A stretch of 64,000 bases of DNA from Saprospiraceae bacterium (GTDB taxonomy: Bacteria; Bacteroidota; Bacteroidia; Chitinophagales; Saprospiraceae): positions 1-64,000 of the forward strand of contig JAHDIN010000004.1 in assembly GCA_020630775.1 (NCBI GenBank), given 5' to 3'. The notes under the pieces are model-generated. The model was not told where the DNA came from and did no database searches. It saw only the letters and a program-made list of their open reading frames with translations. Both the position numbers and the translations under genes were made by a program. Below, one piece after another: positions 19,734-29,155 of this stretch; position 1 is the stretch's first letter; every line of letters begins with the position of its first letter.

Positions 19734-20000
19734 TTATTGTTCTTCTTTGAGAACTATCAGCGATTGGGAGTTTACTGTAAATCCTTGGGATTTTAATTTT
19801 TCGACTAATTGGGATTCAGTTCCGCCATAAGTATTCTGACTTTTGACTTCCTGATAAAGAGACTTAGCGTCTTCAACCGATTTTTGGAGTTCATTAATTT
19901 TCCTCAACTTTCTTTCTGCCTTATGTGCATTAGAAATATAGACTACTCCTAGCACCATTACTAGAAAAATGAATCCAATATGTTTTGAAACGTTTCTCAT
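19734..20000 (-). CDS. ftsL: FtsL-like divisome protein
   Basis: An 88-residue bitopic protein: a short cytoplasmic start, one membrane segment (IGFIFLVMVLGVVYISNA) and a periplasmic coiled-coil (KAERKLRKINELQKSVEDA). This topology, the size and the position between rsmH and ftsI match FtsL, which together with FtsB and FtsQ activates FtsWI. The sequence itself is poorly conserved in the family, so the call rests mainly on topology and gene order. It lies 14 bp after rsmH and 6 bp before ftsI. Confidence 0.85.
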   Translation of the reverse strand: MRNVSKHIGFIFLVMVLGVVYISNAHKAERKLRKINELQKSVEDAKSLYQEVKSQNTYGGTESQLVEKLKSQGFTVNSQSLIVLKEEQ

Positions 20001-20014
20001 TATCTTGGCTTAGA

Positions 20015-20914
20015 TTACACTTTTTGTCCAACTCTCATTTTTGCACTTCGGGAACGAACATTTATTTTTTGCTCATTTTCCTCAGGTACAATCAACTTCG
20101 AGATAGACTTAATTGGGCTTAACGATTTTCCGTAAAGATCTTTTTCTTCTTCACCATCCAGATTTCCAAATTTGAAAAATCGTTTAACCATTCTATCCTC
20201 GAGCGAATGATAACTTATAACTACCAATCGACCTCCAGGTTTTAATATTCTTAAACTTCCTAAAAGCAATTCTTCAAGTGCTTTCATTTCATCATTGACT
20301 TCAATTCTCAATGCCTGATAGGCCTGAGAAAAATATTTATTGCGACTCCCAACTTTATTTTTATCCAGTATTTCATTTAGCTGGGAAGTAGTATAAATGC
20401 CATTTAAATTTTTTCTTTGATCAATAACCGATCGAGCTAATGTTTTCGAATTCCGTATTTCACCATATCTAGAAAACACATTTTTCAACTGCAGTTCTGT
20501 ATACTCATTTAATATAGTAGCTGCAGTTTTTTTACTGTTTTCATTCATCCGCATATCAATTTCTCCTTCAAAACGATATGAGAAACCTCTATAATCAACA
20601 TCAAACTGATGAGAAGAAACACCTAAGTCAGCTAGAATTCCATCGACTTGTGGCACCTCCAGCCATTTCCAATACCTATACAGATATCGAAAATTGCTTT
20701 TGACAAATGTAAATCGTGCATCATCAATAGCATTTAGCCTCGCCTCCTCATCTTGATCAAAACCCACTAAGCGACCTTTATCACTTAGAGCTTGAATAAT
20801 CTTTTTCGAATGTCCCCCACCTCCGTAGGTTACATCTACGTAAAGACCATTTTTATCATGAACTAATTGTTCGACAGACTTTTCTAACAAAACCGGTATA
20901 TGATAACTATTCAT
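20015..20914 (-). CDS. rsmH: 16S rRNA (cytosine(1402)-N(4))-methyltransferase RsmH
   Basis: RsmH (MraW) methylates N4 of C1402 in 16S rRNA using S-adenosylmethionine. The SAM-binding motif VDVTYGGGGHSKKI is near residue 26. GILADLGVSSHQFD and the C-terminal LVVISYHSLEDRMVKRFFK identify the family. The frame is open upstream to an ATG at 20965, but the ATG at 20914 gives the canonical start MNSYHIPVLLEK, a 299-residue product, and an 8-bp overlap with mraZ (ATGAATAG). The upstream start would add 17 basic residues unlike the family. Confidence 0.97.
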   Translation of the reverse strand: MNSYHIPVLLEKSVEQLVHDKNGLYVDVTYGGGGHSKKIIQALSDKGRLVGFDQDEEARLNAIDDARFTFVKSNFRYLYRYWKWLEVPQVDGILADLGVSSHQFDVDYRGFSYRFEGEIDMRMNENSKKTAATILNEYTELQLKNVFSRYGEIRNSKTLARSVIDQRKNLNGIYTTSQLNEILDKNKVGSRNKYFSQAYQALRIEVNDEMKALEELLLGSLRILKPGGRLVVISYHSLEDRMVKRFFKFGNLDGEEEKDLYGKSLSPIKSISKLIVPEENEQKINVRSRSAKMRVGQKV

Positions 20915-21380
20915 TATCTGAACCATGACCTCCGAATCCAAAAACCTCTTCCGCGATCTGCGCAAAATTTTCTGGCTCGTTGCTTAGATTTTGTTCATAA
21001 GCAGCTTTAGCCCAAATTTCTACTTGCTCCTGATAAGCAAATAACATAACCTCTTTTTCAATACCTGCGTATTCAATTAAGGTTTTGGGCAATAATACTC
21101 TATCAGAAGCATCCGGCTTTATCCTTGTAGCACCACGATAGAAATATCTTAATACTTGCCTATTCTTATTAATGTAGATGTTGAGTTGGTTTAATTCTTT
21201 CGTCTTCCTGTCCCATACATCTAAGGGATATAACATCAAATGCGTTTCAAATCCCCTGTTGACCATAAAATCCTGTGTTCCTTTAATAGTTAACTGGCGC
21301 ATCAAATTTGCTGGCAATTTGATACGACCTTTCGCATCAATCTTGCATTCGTATTCTCCAGTTAACTGGAACATATTCAT
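20907..21380 (-). CDS. mraZ: Transcriptional regulator MraZ
   Basis: MraZ is an AbrB-fold DNA-binding protein that usually regulates its own dcw operon. Two SpoVT/AbrB-like halves are visible: the first with YECKIDAKGRIKLPANLM, the second with GATRIKPDASDRVLLPKTL. The length of 157 residues is normal. The start may be M1 (21380) or M3 (21374). It is the first gene of the operon and lies 42 bp downstream of an array of GTGGG-like boxes (21422-21456) that fit known MraZ operators. Confidence 0.96.
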   Translation of the reverse strand: MNMFQLTGEYECKIDAKGRIKLPANLMRQLTIKGTQDFMVNRGFETHLMLYPLDVWDRKTKELNQLNIYINKNRQVLRYFYRGATRIKPDASDRVLLPKTLIEYAGIEKEVMLFAYQEQVEIWAKAAYEQNLSNEPENFAQIAEEVFGFGGHGSDNE

Positions 21381-21402
21381 TCAAATCTTTTGGTCGACAT
21401 AT

Positions 21403-21410
21403 CAAAAGTA
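21403..21410 (-). promoter_or_regulatory. Putative -7 promoter element of the dcw operon
   Basis: On the minus strand the sequence is TACTTTTG, an exact match to the Bacteroidota -7 consensus TAnnTTTG. It is 23 bp upstream of the mraZ ATG. No clear TTTG -33 box is seen; that position is occupied by the MraZ-type boxes, so bound MraZ would overlap the promoter. Confidence 0.5.
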
Positions 21411-21421
21411 AGTTTTTGTTT

Positions 21422-21456
21422 ACCACTTTTTCCCACTTTCAGCCATTTTTTCTCAC
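21422..21456 (-). promoter_or_regulatory. MraZ-box array (operator of the dcw operon)
   Basis: On the minus strand the order is GTGAG, ATGGC, GTGGG, GTGGT, starting at exact 10-bp steps (plus-strand positions 21452, 21442, 21432, 21422) with A-rich five-base spacers. MraZ in characterised bacteria binds direct repeats of TGGG-like boxes spaced by about one helical turn upstream of mraZ. The match in motif, spacing and location makes autoregulation likely. Confidence 0.7.
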
Positions 21457-21684
21457 AAGCGTTCTTTTTTTATAATTCCACATGCCTATTTGTAAGTAAT
21501 TCACTTATACTTTATCGCGCATTTACTTACAGAAATGAATTCTATAAATCAGAACAATGAGTAGACTTGTCAAACCAAATACGATAATCTACTTTGACTA
21601 TCAGTATCAAATATATTATATATTTTAATAATATGTAAAATTATTTTTAATGAGTGCTCCAAAGGAGAGAATTTTTAACGGCAG

Positions 21685-21801
21685 TTGGCTATTGGCTGTT
21701 AGGGGTTGGCTGCTAGTTGCTCTAGTTACCCGCTGTTGACTTTTGGTTATTGGCTATTGACTCCTAGCTATTGGCTGTTAGCTATTTGCAATTGGCTAAT
21801 A
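21685..21801. repeat. Degenerate TTGGCTATT/TTGGCTGTTAG repeat tract
   Basis: About seven imperfect copies of TTGGCT, mostly followed by ATT or GTTAG, lie within 117 bp. They are not in an open frame of interest and do not form one clean hairpin. They look like decayed short tandem repeats of the type found between genes in many Bacteroidota. Confidence 0.6.
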
Positions 21802-21861
21802 GTCTGTAGGTTGGGAGGGCAATAGGAATGGAAGAATAATTAGATATGGCAATACAGAAAT

Positions 21862-21896
21862 AAAAATTGAGCGATCCGATTACTCAGATCGCTCAA
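21862..21896 (-). terminator. Intrinsic terminator after the GerE protein gene
   Basis: TTGAGCGATC (21867-21876) and GATCGCTCAA (21887-21896) form a perfect 10-bp stem around a ten-base loop. On the minus strand five T follow. It lies 32 bp downstream of the stop codon of the gene at 21929-22150. Confidence 0.85.
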
Positions 21897-21928
21897 TAAA
21901 TCACGATTACAATAATATATAAAAGGGT

Positions 21929-22150
21929 TTACCATTGGACCTGATTGACTTTGAAGGGCAATACACTAATGTCATAAGCCTTTCGAATCAGTCCAGCGGC
22001 ATTTTTAACTTGAAATTTCCAAAGCAGATTGCGTCTGTATTTATCAACCGAACTTTTACTAAGATTCAATTTTTGCGCAATCATGCTATTTGAATATTCC
22101 TCAGAAATCAGATGCAACACCTGCTTCTCTCTATTTGTTAGGTGAATCAT
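21929..22150 (-). CDS. Stand-alone LuxR/GerE helix-turn-helix protein (A)
   Basis: A 73-residue protein that is almost only a GerE domain. LTNREKQVLHLISEEYSN is the first helix pair, MIAQKLNLSKSSVDKYRRNL the helix-turn-helix with recognition helix, and GLIRKAYDISVLP the C-terminal tail shared with the three other small regulators in this region. There is no receiver or ligand-binding domain. It lies 200 bp downstream of the giant adhesin gene on the same strand and has its own terminator. It probably binds DNA; the target is unknown, with the neighbouring adhesin the obvious candidate. Confidence 0.85.
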   Translation of the reverse strand: MIHLTNREKQVLHLISEEYSNSMIAQKLNLSKSSVDKYRRNLLWKFQVKNAAGLIRKAYDISVLPFKVNQVQW

Positions 22151-22254
22151 AGATTTGGATTTGGGGTTAAGAAATAATTTCTTGAGATGGTTTTCCAGAT
22201 ATATGATTTTAATTGTCGCTCACCTTTAAAATCATTAATTCAAAAGTGAGTTAA

Positions 22255-22280
22255 AGAGGGCCATTATAAAATGACCCTCT
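22255..22280 (-). terminator. Hairpin downstream of the adhesin gene
   Basis: AGAGGG (22255-22260) pairs with CCCTCT (22275-22280), extended by CAT/ATG after one mismatch. On the minus strand it is followed by TTTAAC, so the T-run is short. It lies about 70 bp after the adhesin stop codon and is a plausible though weak terminator. Confidence 0.5.
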
Positions 22281-22351
22281 TATATATATTAAAAAGCAAA
22301 AATCAAATGTGAATAATTAGATTCCACATTCTAAAATCCTCACACATACTA

Positions 22352-25300
22352 TTATGGGCAAGGGCCTATCTCACCTAAGAATTGAGCTCCTAATTGCACT
22401 TCAAAACCTTGCAACAAGTCTATTGACTCTCCAGCTTTATAATGTACATTACCGCCTACTTGAATCAAGCCTTGAGAAGTAATATTAATATTAGCAGGAT
22501 ATAATCCGTCAGGAACTGGTACATCATTAATTACTTCATAATCATTAACACAAGAACATGGGTACGCAGGGTCTTTTTCGACAGTAACTTGAGCATTACA
22601 GATACCTAAATTACCATTGCTATCCGTACCATTTAATTGGATCGTGTAACTCATTCCTTCATTAGTACAATCGAATGTTGTTGGAGAACCAGATGCAATA
22701 TCTATAGTAATACTTGCACCATCACATGCATCAGCACTACCATTGTCTATCATGGCAGCTGTCAAACCAGCAAAACCACCAGAAGCATCTAAGTATACTG
22801 TAATGTCTTGACATTCCATATCAGGACCAAGATTGTCTTCTACAGTCACATTAGCTGTACAATCATCGCTATTGCCATTAGCATCCATTACTGTTAGAGT
22901 AACTGCTACCGGACCAGCTAAGTTAGTACAATCAAACATTGAAATATCAGTAGAATATGTAAAGCTCGTCTCTCCGCATGCATCCGAAGAGCCACCGTCT
23001 AACATGGACTCGTTACCTGCAAGGTCATAGTTGCCAGAAGCATCTAAATCTACGGTAATGTCGGTACAAACTGCTAATGGTGCTGGGTCACTTATATTAA
23101 TAGTCGTCATGCAATCATCTGAATTACCAGAGGCATCGCTTACAGTCAGTGTTACATCGACACTTGCTCCATCAGCACAGGACACTGAACCTTGGCTTAT
23201 CGAGTAGTTTAACCCATCTCCACAGATGTCACTTGAACTATCGTCTATATCAGATGGCGCTATAGTAGCAGTACCTGTAAGTGCATCAAGAGTAACATCA
23301 TAAGAAACTAAACAGCTTGCTACAGGAGCAGGGTTTGTCACTGTAACATTACAAGGAGCAGTATTACTATTACCTGAAGGGTCAGTTACTGTAAGATCAA
23401 CAGACACTACCGCAGAAGGATTGCCACCTAATAAAGTACAATCAAAAACAGTACTTGGAATAGAAGCAGTATAACTACAATTATCAGAACTCGTACCATT
23501 TACTTCAGTAGCAGACAATGTATACTCACCAGAAGTTGCGTCTAACTGTACAGAAACTCCTGTAGCGCATACAGCCGTAGGTGCAATAAGATCTCTAACA
23601 GTAACATTTGCTGAACACTGGTCAGACATGCCATCTGCATCCGTTACTGTTAAGGTTACAGAAGTGGTACCATCGGTACAAGTAAAATCTATAACATCGG
23701 TATCGAAAGTAAGTCCACCTGAAGCTGCGTCACACAAATCTGAACTGCCATTATTAACAGCATCCTCGGTAATAGAACCCATTCCAGACATATCCATGTC
23801 AACCGTAACATCTTGACAAACTGCTATTGGTGCAGTACCTAAAACTTCTACATCACATGATGTGGTAGTTATTAGACCAGAATTATCAATAACTGTCAAG
23901 GTTACAGATTGTGTACCTAAATCATGACATGTAAATGCAACAGGAAGATGCGTCGCTGAAACTACACCACAATTATCTGTACTGCCGCCTTCTAACTCTG
24001 TCATTGACAACTGATAATCACCAGTTATCTCATCTAATTGGACAGAAACATCAGTTGCACAAACTGCTGTTGGCGCCGTAATATCTTGAATTGTCAAATT
24101 ACAGTTATCCGTAGATACATTTCCACTTCCATCTGTAACCATGAACGCTACTGGAATAACAGAACCGTGATCTGCGCATGTAAAAGAAGTGGTCGCCAAA
24201 TCCGTACTAAAGGTTATTGTGGTACAATTATCTGAAGAATTGTCATCAAAATCCTCTGGCATAACAGATCCTAAACCATCGCCATCTAGATTTACAGTTA
24301 CATCTGTACAGGCTGCAAGGGGCGCCATGTTATCTTCAACAGTAATATTTGAAGTACAAGTGGATGAATTACCAGAATTATCAAATACTGTAAGCGTTAC
24401 CGTAGTAGCAGATCCAATATCAGAGCACTCAAATTCTGAAGGAGCAACTGTCGAAAATGGAGTTCCACAATCATCAGTACTGCCATCATCTATTGTGCTT
24501 CCTATTAAACTATATGTTCCATTATTATCTAAGTTAACCGTATAGTCTGGGAAACATGCCGCCACTGGTGCTTCAGTTGCAATTTTTAAATACACCCTAC
24601 AAACATTTGCATAGTAATAACCACAACCAGGTGCGTTTGAATCACTGGTAAACTTAGGATCCCATCCATAAAAATTATTATATGGAATTATTGTAGCTTG
24701 AAGAACTTGACCTTCGACACTGCAGTCATACGCCCCTGATAAAGGCTGACCAAAAGAATAATTGTTTAAATAATTTACTCCAGAAGGTCCAAATGAACAT
24801 TGATCATTAACCGCAGAATAATATGTTGGATTTGCAAATCCCCAATCAAAATTATCACAAACAGAATTAATTGTAACTCCTAAATCTGCTGCCACTTGTG
24901 TAGCATCAAACTGGACCTCCAATGTTGTTGGATCGATACTATATTCTAGTGGATTAGCAGGAGAAGTTGCTGGACAATTACTAATAGTTAAATTTTGTGT
25001 ACCGTTAAAATCATAAACAAATATGTTCGCATCGCAGCTTGCAGAATTGCCGCCATCATCAGTAACTGTAACTGTCACCGTAACTGGAGTATTACCATTT
25101 GCATAAAACTCATCACTACAATCAAACATAAATTGACTAACTGACACTGCTAAATTTGTTCCACAAGCACCGCTATCATTCCAAGATGCCATTTGTGAAG
25201 GAGAAAGCATAGCATCTCCATTAGAATCTAAGATTACCGAATTACTAAAACAACTTACACTTACTGGCGATGTATCAACGACATCAATATTAGATGTACA

Positions 25301-28300
25301 CGAACTCACATTGCCGTAAATATCACTTGCATAAACAGTTAATGAATAAGAACCCATAGAACTGCAATCAAATTCTTCAATCTGACGCACAGGCATAGTA
25401 AACGGATCAAGACTTAATAACGCATTATCAAACCCACACGCATCAGAAAATGCTGTTTGTAAAGCGTAAACACTTAAGTTTGTACCTATCTGTACTGGAT
25501 TACCATTAGCTGTAGTCAAATCCTGACAAGTCAAAGTCGGACCCGTCTGATCTAAAATATTTACATCTACTGTACAAGGCGTAGAAAAGCTCCCTGTTTC
25601 ATCAAAGGCATCTACAGTAACTGTAATAGGACTTCCAATATCGCCACAATTAAAACTATTTGGAGATATATTAAATCCGCTTATTAAACAGTTATCTGTG
25701 AAAGAAGCCAATAGATCCACTTCGCTGAAATCTCCATCTGCAACACTTGCAAATCCATCATCTCCCAAAACGATATCAACTGCACTTGACATACATGTGA
25801 TGACTGGAGCTGAAGCATCCAAAACTGTCACTTGTGCATCACAATTACTCATATTACCTGACTCATCTTCCACTTCAAGCGTAACCGTAAATGTACCCGC
25901 TCCTCCTTTTGCTGCAATATCAACACAACTAAAGCTTGTCATATCGCCAGCCTCGATGGCAAAACTTAGATCAGTTGGAGCGCTACAGTTGTCGATTGGC
26001 GTTCCAGAAGAGCTTGGATCAAATGAAATACAAGTTAATCCTGGCTGAGCAGTATTGACTGAAAATTGATAAAAGTTAACGCCATCAGCATTATCGATAC
26101 CTATAGAAGCACCTACAGCATCATCATAAAGTGTTGAGCCTGAAGGACACTCTTCATCTAAATCATTATAAACAAAACTTATATTATCGGTCCCTGAATC
26201 CCATTGCAACTGAAATGTTACACCATCGCCAGCATTAGAACAATCACCTCCCGAAAAATGTGGTAGATCATTCCATTGAACATATAACACACCTGAAATT
26301 TCTTGCCAATAAACATTACCAATATCGCTATCCCAATCATCCCAAAGCGGATGAATTGATGGCGTATTTGCAGGCAAATTAGATGCACCTGTGCCATCTA
26401 TAGCTTCATTAGAAAAATCGTAAAAGTTTCCAAATACTCCCAGATAAACAGAACCATTATGATCAATACTCATTTGAGTATAAGTGTTGCCATAAAACGT
26501 ATATGAATTCACAGTACTTATTCCAGCTGCTGCATCAAGGCCATTTCCTTGTAAAATATCTTCAATGGATAATTGAGTTCCCGTACCCGAAATATCTAAA
26601 AAAGCTACACTACAAGATCCAGATAAATTATCACTAACATTATAAACTCCAGTTGCACCAGGCGTTTGCTGATCATGAGATCCATTATCTAATTCAGATG
26701 CCATAAGATTGTATATTCCTGTAGTCGCGTCTAGATTAACAGTAATATCTTGGCATATTGCTGTAGGTGCACTATTATCTTCTATTGTAATTGTTGCTGT
26801 ACATTGATCTGTATTTCCACTAGCATCTGTAGCAGTCAAGGTAGTTGTGTAAGTTCCTAAATCACTACAGTCAAAATTTGTTCTATCTAAACTTAAAATC
26901 AGTGTATTACATTCGTCGGTACTGCCATTGTCAACAGCCATTGCCGTTGTACATGCTTGACCAAATTCTAACTCGATAGTTACATCTTGACAAGCAGCTA
27001 CTGGATCATTCATATCTTCTACGACAATATTTGTTGTACAATCATCAGTATTCGTACTTAAAGATTCTGTCACAGTCATAGTCACAGAAATTGCAGCCTT
27101 ACCAACATCAGTACAATCAAAATCCATATCAGATAATGCATAGGATAAAGTGCCACAATACACAGGTGCTGGCACGCCAGGAGCCCCTGCCCATTCTGCG
27201 TAAGAACCATCATCAATATCAGCAGAAGTTATAGTTGCGTTGCCTGTTGCATCTAATTGTACAGTCAGGTCAGAAATGCATTCTGCGACAGGAGTTACAT
27301 TATTCATAACATCCACATTAGCATTACATACATCTGTATTTCCTGAGTTATCTGTCACAACCAAAGTCACCGAATTGGTACCCAAATTTGTACAATCGAA
27401 TGTATTTGGCACAACATTATTAAGCGTCAATCCGCAATCACCAATCGACCCTCCGTCTACATCTGCAGGAGTGATACTCATACCATCATTAAGATCTAAG
27501 GTAATATTCTGACAAACAGCATCTAATGCACCAGTTTGCTCTTGCACAGTTACAGAAGACGTACAAGTTGCGCTTTGTCCATTAACATCTACAATAGTAA
27601 GCGTAACAGTTGTTGGGCTACTTGAATTACAATCAAATGAACTTACATTGATAGATAGGGATGCTATACCACAAGCATCATTCGAACCATTATCTACTTC
27701 AGGAGGTGTTAAACTCGCCGTATTCCCAGGTCCTGCTAAAGTAACAGTCACATCTTGACAAATTGCCATTGGCGCAACCATATCTTCAACCACAACGGTA
27801 GCTGTACAATCATCAGTAGGGTTAACACCATCATCTACAGTCAATGTAATTGTATTAGATCCTACATTTGCACAACTAAAAACTGATTGATTTATGCTTA
27901 ATCCAGCTGTACAGTTATCAGAAGAACCATCATTCACATCTGCTGCCGTAATACTTGCATTACCGCTTGCATCCAATTGAACCGTTATGTCTGTTGGTGA
28001 ACAAGCAGCGACTGGAGCGTCTACATCAGAGATAACTACGGTTCTTGTACATGTATTTGTTAATCCAGCATCATCTGTTACCGTTGCAGTGACCGTATTA
28101 GACCCTAAGTTTGTACAATCAAAAGTCATAGGACTTATACTTGTAGACGCTACACCACAATTATCATTTGCTACATCAATAATTTGACCTTCAGTAATTG
28201 AAGCATTTCCAGCAGCATCTAAATCTACGTTTAAAGTTCCCGTTAAGCAATCAATTGTCGGATCTTCATCATCTACTACAGTCACAACTGCGGTGCAATC

Positions 28301-29113
28301 ATCTGAATTAAATCCATCATTAACAGTATAGGTTACTGTTACAGGCGATCCTATATCAGCGCAAGAAAACGAATTTATATCTAATGATTCAGATATATTA
28401 TCCGTACAGTTATCCGTAAAACTTCCTACATCCGAAGCAGCAATTGTAGTACCTGTTGAAAGATTTAGTGTAAAATCTGAACAAGATGCCACAGGAGTAA
28501 CATTATCAGAAACAGTAACCGTACATGAAGTTAAATCATTATTACCTTCAGCATCAAACACTTCTAAATCAAGTGAGATCGTACCAAATGCAGCATCATC
28601 ACAAACTACAGTGTAGGATGCACCACCATCAATTTCCATGTTCACAATGCCAGAACAATCATCTGTTGAGCCATTATCTAGATCACCTGGCACTAAAACA
28701 TCACCTACATTGGCGGTTATGTTTTGGCAAACAGCGGAAGGGAAATCCGTATCTACCAGCGTAACTGTAGCTACACAGTCGTCTGTATTAGTACCGTTAG
28801 AAGCAATTAGCATCAATGATACTGTAGGATGATCAGCACAACTGACATCCACAGAAGGATTACCTACTGAGTTTATATAAAGCGCAGAAAAAGCGGATGA
28901 ACCACCATCCAGATCTGCAGCCATTATAGTCGTAACACCACTAGCATCAACATTGACGGTGATATTTTGACACACGGCGGTCTGCGCAGAAAGATCGGCA
29001 GACATCATAGCGAGCATAAAAAATGAACAGCAACACACGGCTGTAATTTTTTTTGCTCTAAGCAGCCAGCTTCTTAAAGCAGAACTACCTATTGATTTGT
29101 AAATATTTTTCAT
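22352..29113 (-). CDS. Giant HYR-repeat surface adhesin, 2253 residues
   Basis: A signal peptide (basic start, then a hydrophobic core ending in DLSAQT near residue 45) precedes about twenty HYR-like repeats of roughly 80 residues. Each has the pattern AVCQDITVxLD, a GSSDNC loop and a closing VTLTVTDxxGNxDxC. Near residues 830-1030 an inserted domain (WDDWDSDIGNVYW) matches the giant protein at 1-4552, and near 1370-1510 there is a second non-repeat insert. The C-terminus (about the last 60 residues, GLIQVGGNVHYKAGESIDLL) resembles the 3-coathanger stack domain of Bacteroidota surface proteins and is not a classic T9SS tail. Paired Cys suggest disulfides outside the cell. HYR repeats are associated with adhesion. 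A GerE regulator gene lies 42 bp upstream on the same strand. Confidence 0.9.
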   Translation of the reverse strand: MKNIYKSIGSSALRSWLLRAKKITAVCCCSFFMLAMMSADLSAQTAVCQNITVNVDASGVTTIMAADLDGGSSAFSALYINSVGNPSVDVSCADHPTVSLMLIASNGTNTDDCVATVTLVDTDFPSAVCQNITANVGDVLVPGDLDNGSTDDCSGIVNMEIDGGASYTVVCDDAAFGTISLDLEVFDAEGNNDLTSCTVTVSDNVTPVASCSDFTLNLSTGTTIAASDVGSFTDNCTDNISESLDINSFSCADIGSPVTVTYTVNDGFNSDDCTAVVTVVDDEDPTIDCLTGTLNVDLDAAGNASITEGQIIDVANDNCGVASTSISPMTFDCTNLGSNTVTATVTDDAGLTNTCTRTVVISDVDAPVAACSPTDITVQLDASGNASITAADVNDGSSDNCTAGLSINQSVFSCANVGSNTITLTVDDGVNPTDDCTATVVVEDMVAPMAICQDVTVTLAGPGNTASLTPPEVDNGSNDACGIASLSINVSSFDCNSSSPTTVTLTIVDVNGQSATCTSSVTVQEQTGALDAVCQNITLDLNDGMSITPADVDGGSIGDCGLTLNNVVPNTFDCTNLGTNSVTLVVTDNSGNTDVCNANVDVMNNVTPVAECISDLTVQLDATGNATITSADIDDGSYAEWAGAPGVPAPVYCGTLSYALSDMDFDCTDVGKAAISVTMTVTESLSTNTDDCTTNIVVEDMNDPVAACQDVTIELEFGQACTTAMAVDNGSTDECNTLILSLDRTNFDCSDLGTYTTTLTATDASGNTDQCTATITIEDNSAPTAICQDITVNLDATTGIYNLMASELDNGSHDQQTPGATGVYNVSDNLSGSCSVAFLDISGTGTQLSIEDILQGNGLDAAAGISTVNSYTFYGNTYTQMSIDHNGSVYLGVFGNFYDFSNEAIDGTGASNLPANTPSIHPLWDDWDSDIGNVYWQEISGVLYVQWNDLPHFSGGDCSNAGDGVTFQLQWDSGTDNISFVYNDLDEECPSGSTLYDDAVGASIGIDNADGVNFYQFSVNTAQPGLTCISFDPSSSGTPIDNCSAPTDLSFAIEAGDMTSFSCVDIAAKGGAGTFTVTLEVEDESGNMSNCDAQVTVLDASAPVITCMSSAVDIVLGDDGFASVADGDFSEVDLLASFTDNCLISGFNISPNSFNCGDIGSPITVTVDAFDETGSFSTPCTVDVNILDQTGPTLTCQDLTTANGNPVQIGTNLSVYALQTAFSDACGFDNALLSLDPFTMPVRQIEEFDCSSMGSYSLTVYASDIYGNVSSCTSNIDVVDTSPVSVSCFSNSVILDSNGDAMLSPSQMASWNDSGACGTNLAVSVSQFMFDCSDEFYANGNTPVTVTVTVTDDGGNSASCDANIFVYDFNGTQNLTISNCPATSPANPLEYSIDPTTLEVQFDATQVAADLGVTINSVCDNFDWGFANPTYYSAVNDQCSFGPSGVNYLNNYSFGQPLSGAYDCSVEGQVLQATIIPYNNFYGWDPKFTSDSNAPGCGYYYANVCRVYLKIATEAPVAACFPDYTVNLDNNGTYSLIGSTIDDGSTDDCGTPFSTVAPSEFECSDIGSATTVTLTVFDNSGNSSTCTSNITVEDNMAPLAACTDVTVNLDGDGLGSVMPEDFDDNSSDNCTTITFSTDLATTSFTCADHGSVIPVAFMVTDGSGNVSTDNCNLTIQDITAPTAVCATDVSVQLDEITGDYQLSMTELEGGSTDNCGVVSATHLPVAFTCHDLGTQSVTLTVIDNSGLITTTSCDVEVLGTAPIAVCQDVTVDMDMSGMGSITEDAVNNGSSDLCDAASGGLTFDTDVIDFTCTDGTTSVTLTVTDADGMSDQCSANVTVRDLIAPTAVCATGVSVQLDATSGEYTLSATEVNGTSSDNCSYTASIPSTVFDCTLLGGNPSAVVSVDLTVTDPSGNSNTAPCNVTVTNPAPVASCLVSYDVTLDALTGTATIAPSDIDDSSSDICGDGLNYSISQGSVSCADGASVDVTLTVSDASGNSDDCMTTINISDPAPLAVCTDITVDLDASGNYDLAGNESMLDGGSSDACGETSFTYSTDISMFDCTNLAGPVAVTLTVMDANGNSDDCTANVTVEDNLGPDMECQDITVYLDASGGFAGLTAAMIDNGSADACDGASITIDIASGSPTTFDCTNEGMSYTIQLNGTDSNGNLGICNAQVTVEKDPAYPCSCVNDYEVINDVPVPDGLYPANINITSQGLIQVGGNVHYKAGESIDLLQGFEVQLGAQFLGEIGPCP

Positions 29114-29155
29114 TGTATCAAATATTTTATAGGGTTTACAAAGAGTAATTAATAA

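Larger units (their letters stand above)
21381..21928. other. Intergenic region upstream of mraZ
   Basis: No protein gene is seen. The half next to mraZ holds the promoter element and MraZ boxes. The middle (about 21480-21660) is AT-rich with no recognisable structure. The far part contains a degenerate TTGGCT repeat tract (21685-21801) and the terminator of the GerE protein gene (21862-21896). Confidence 0.6.
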
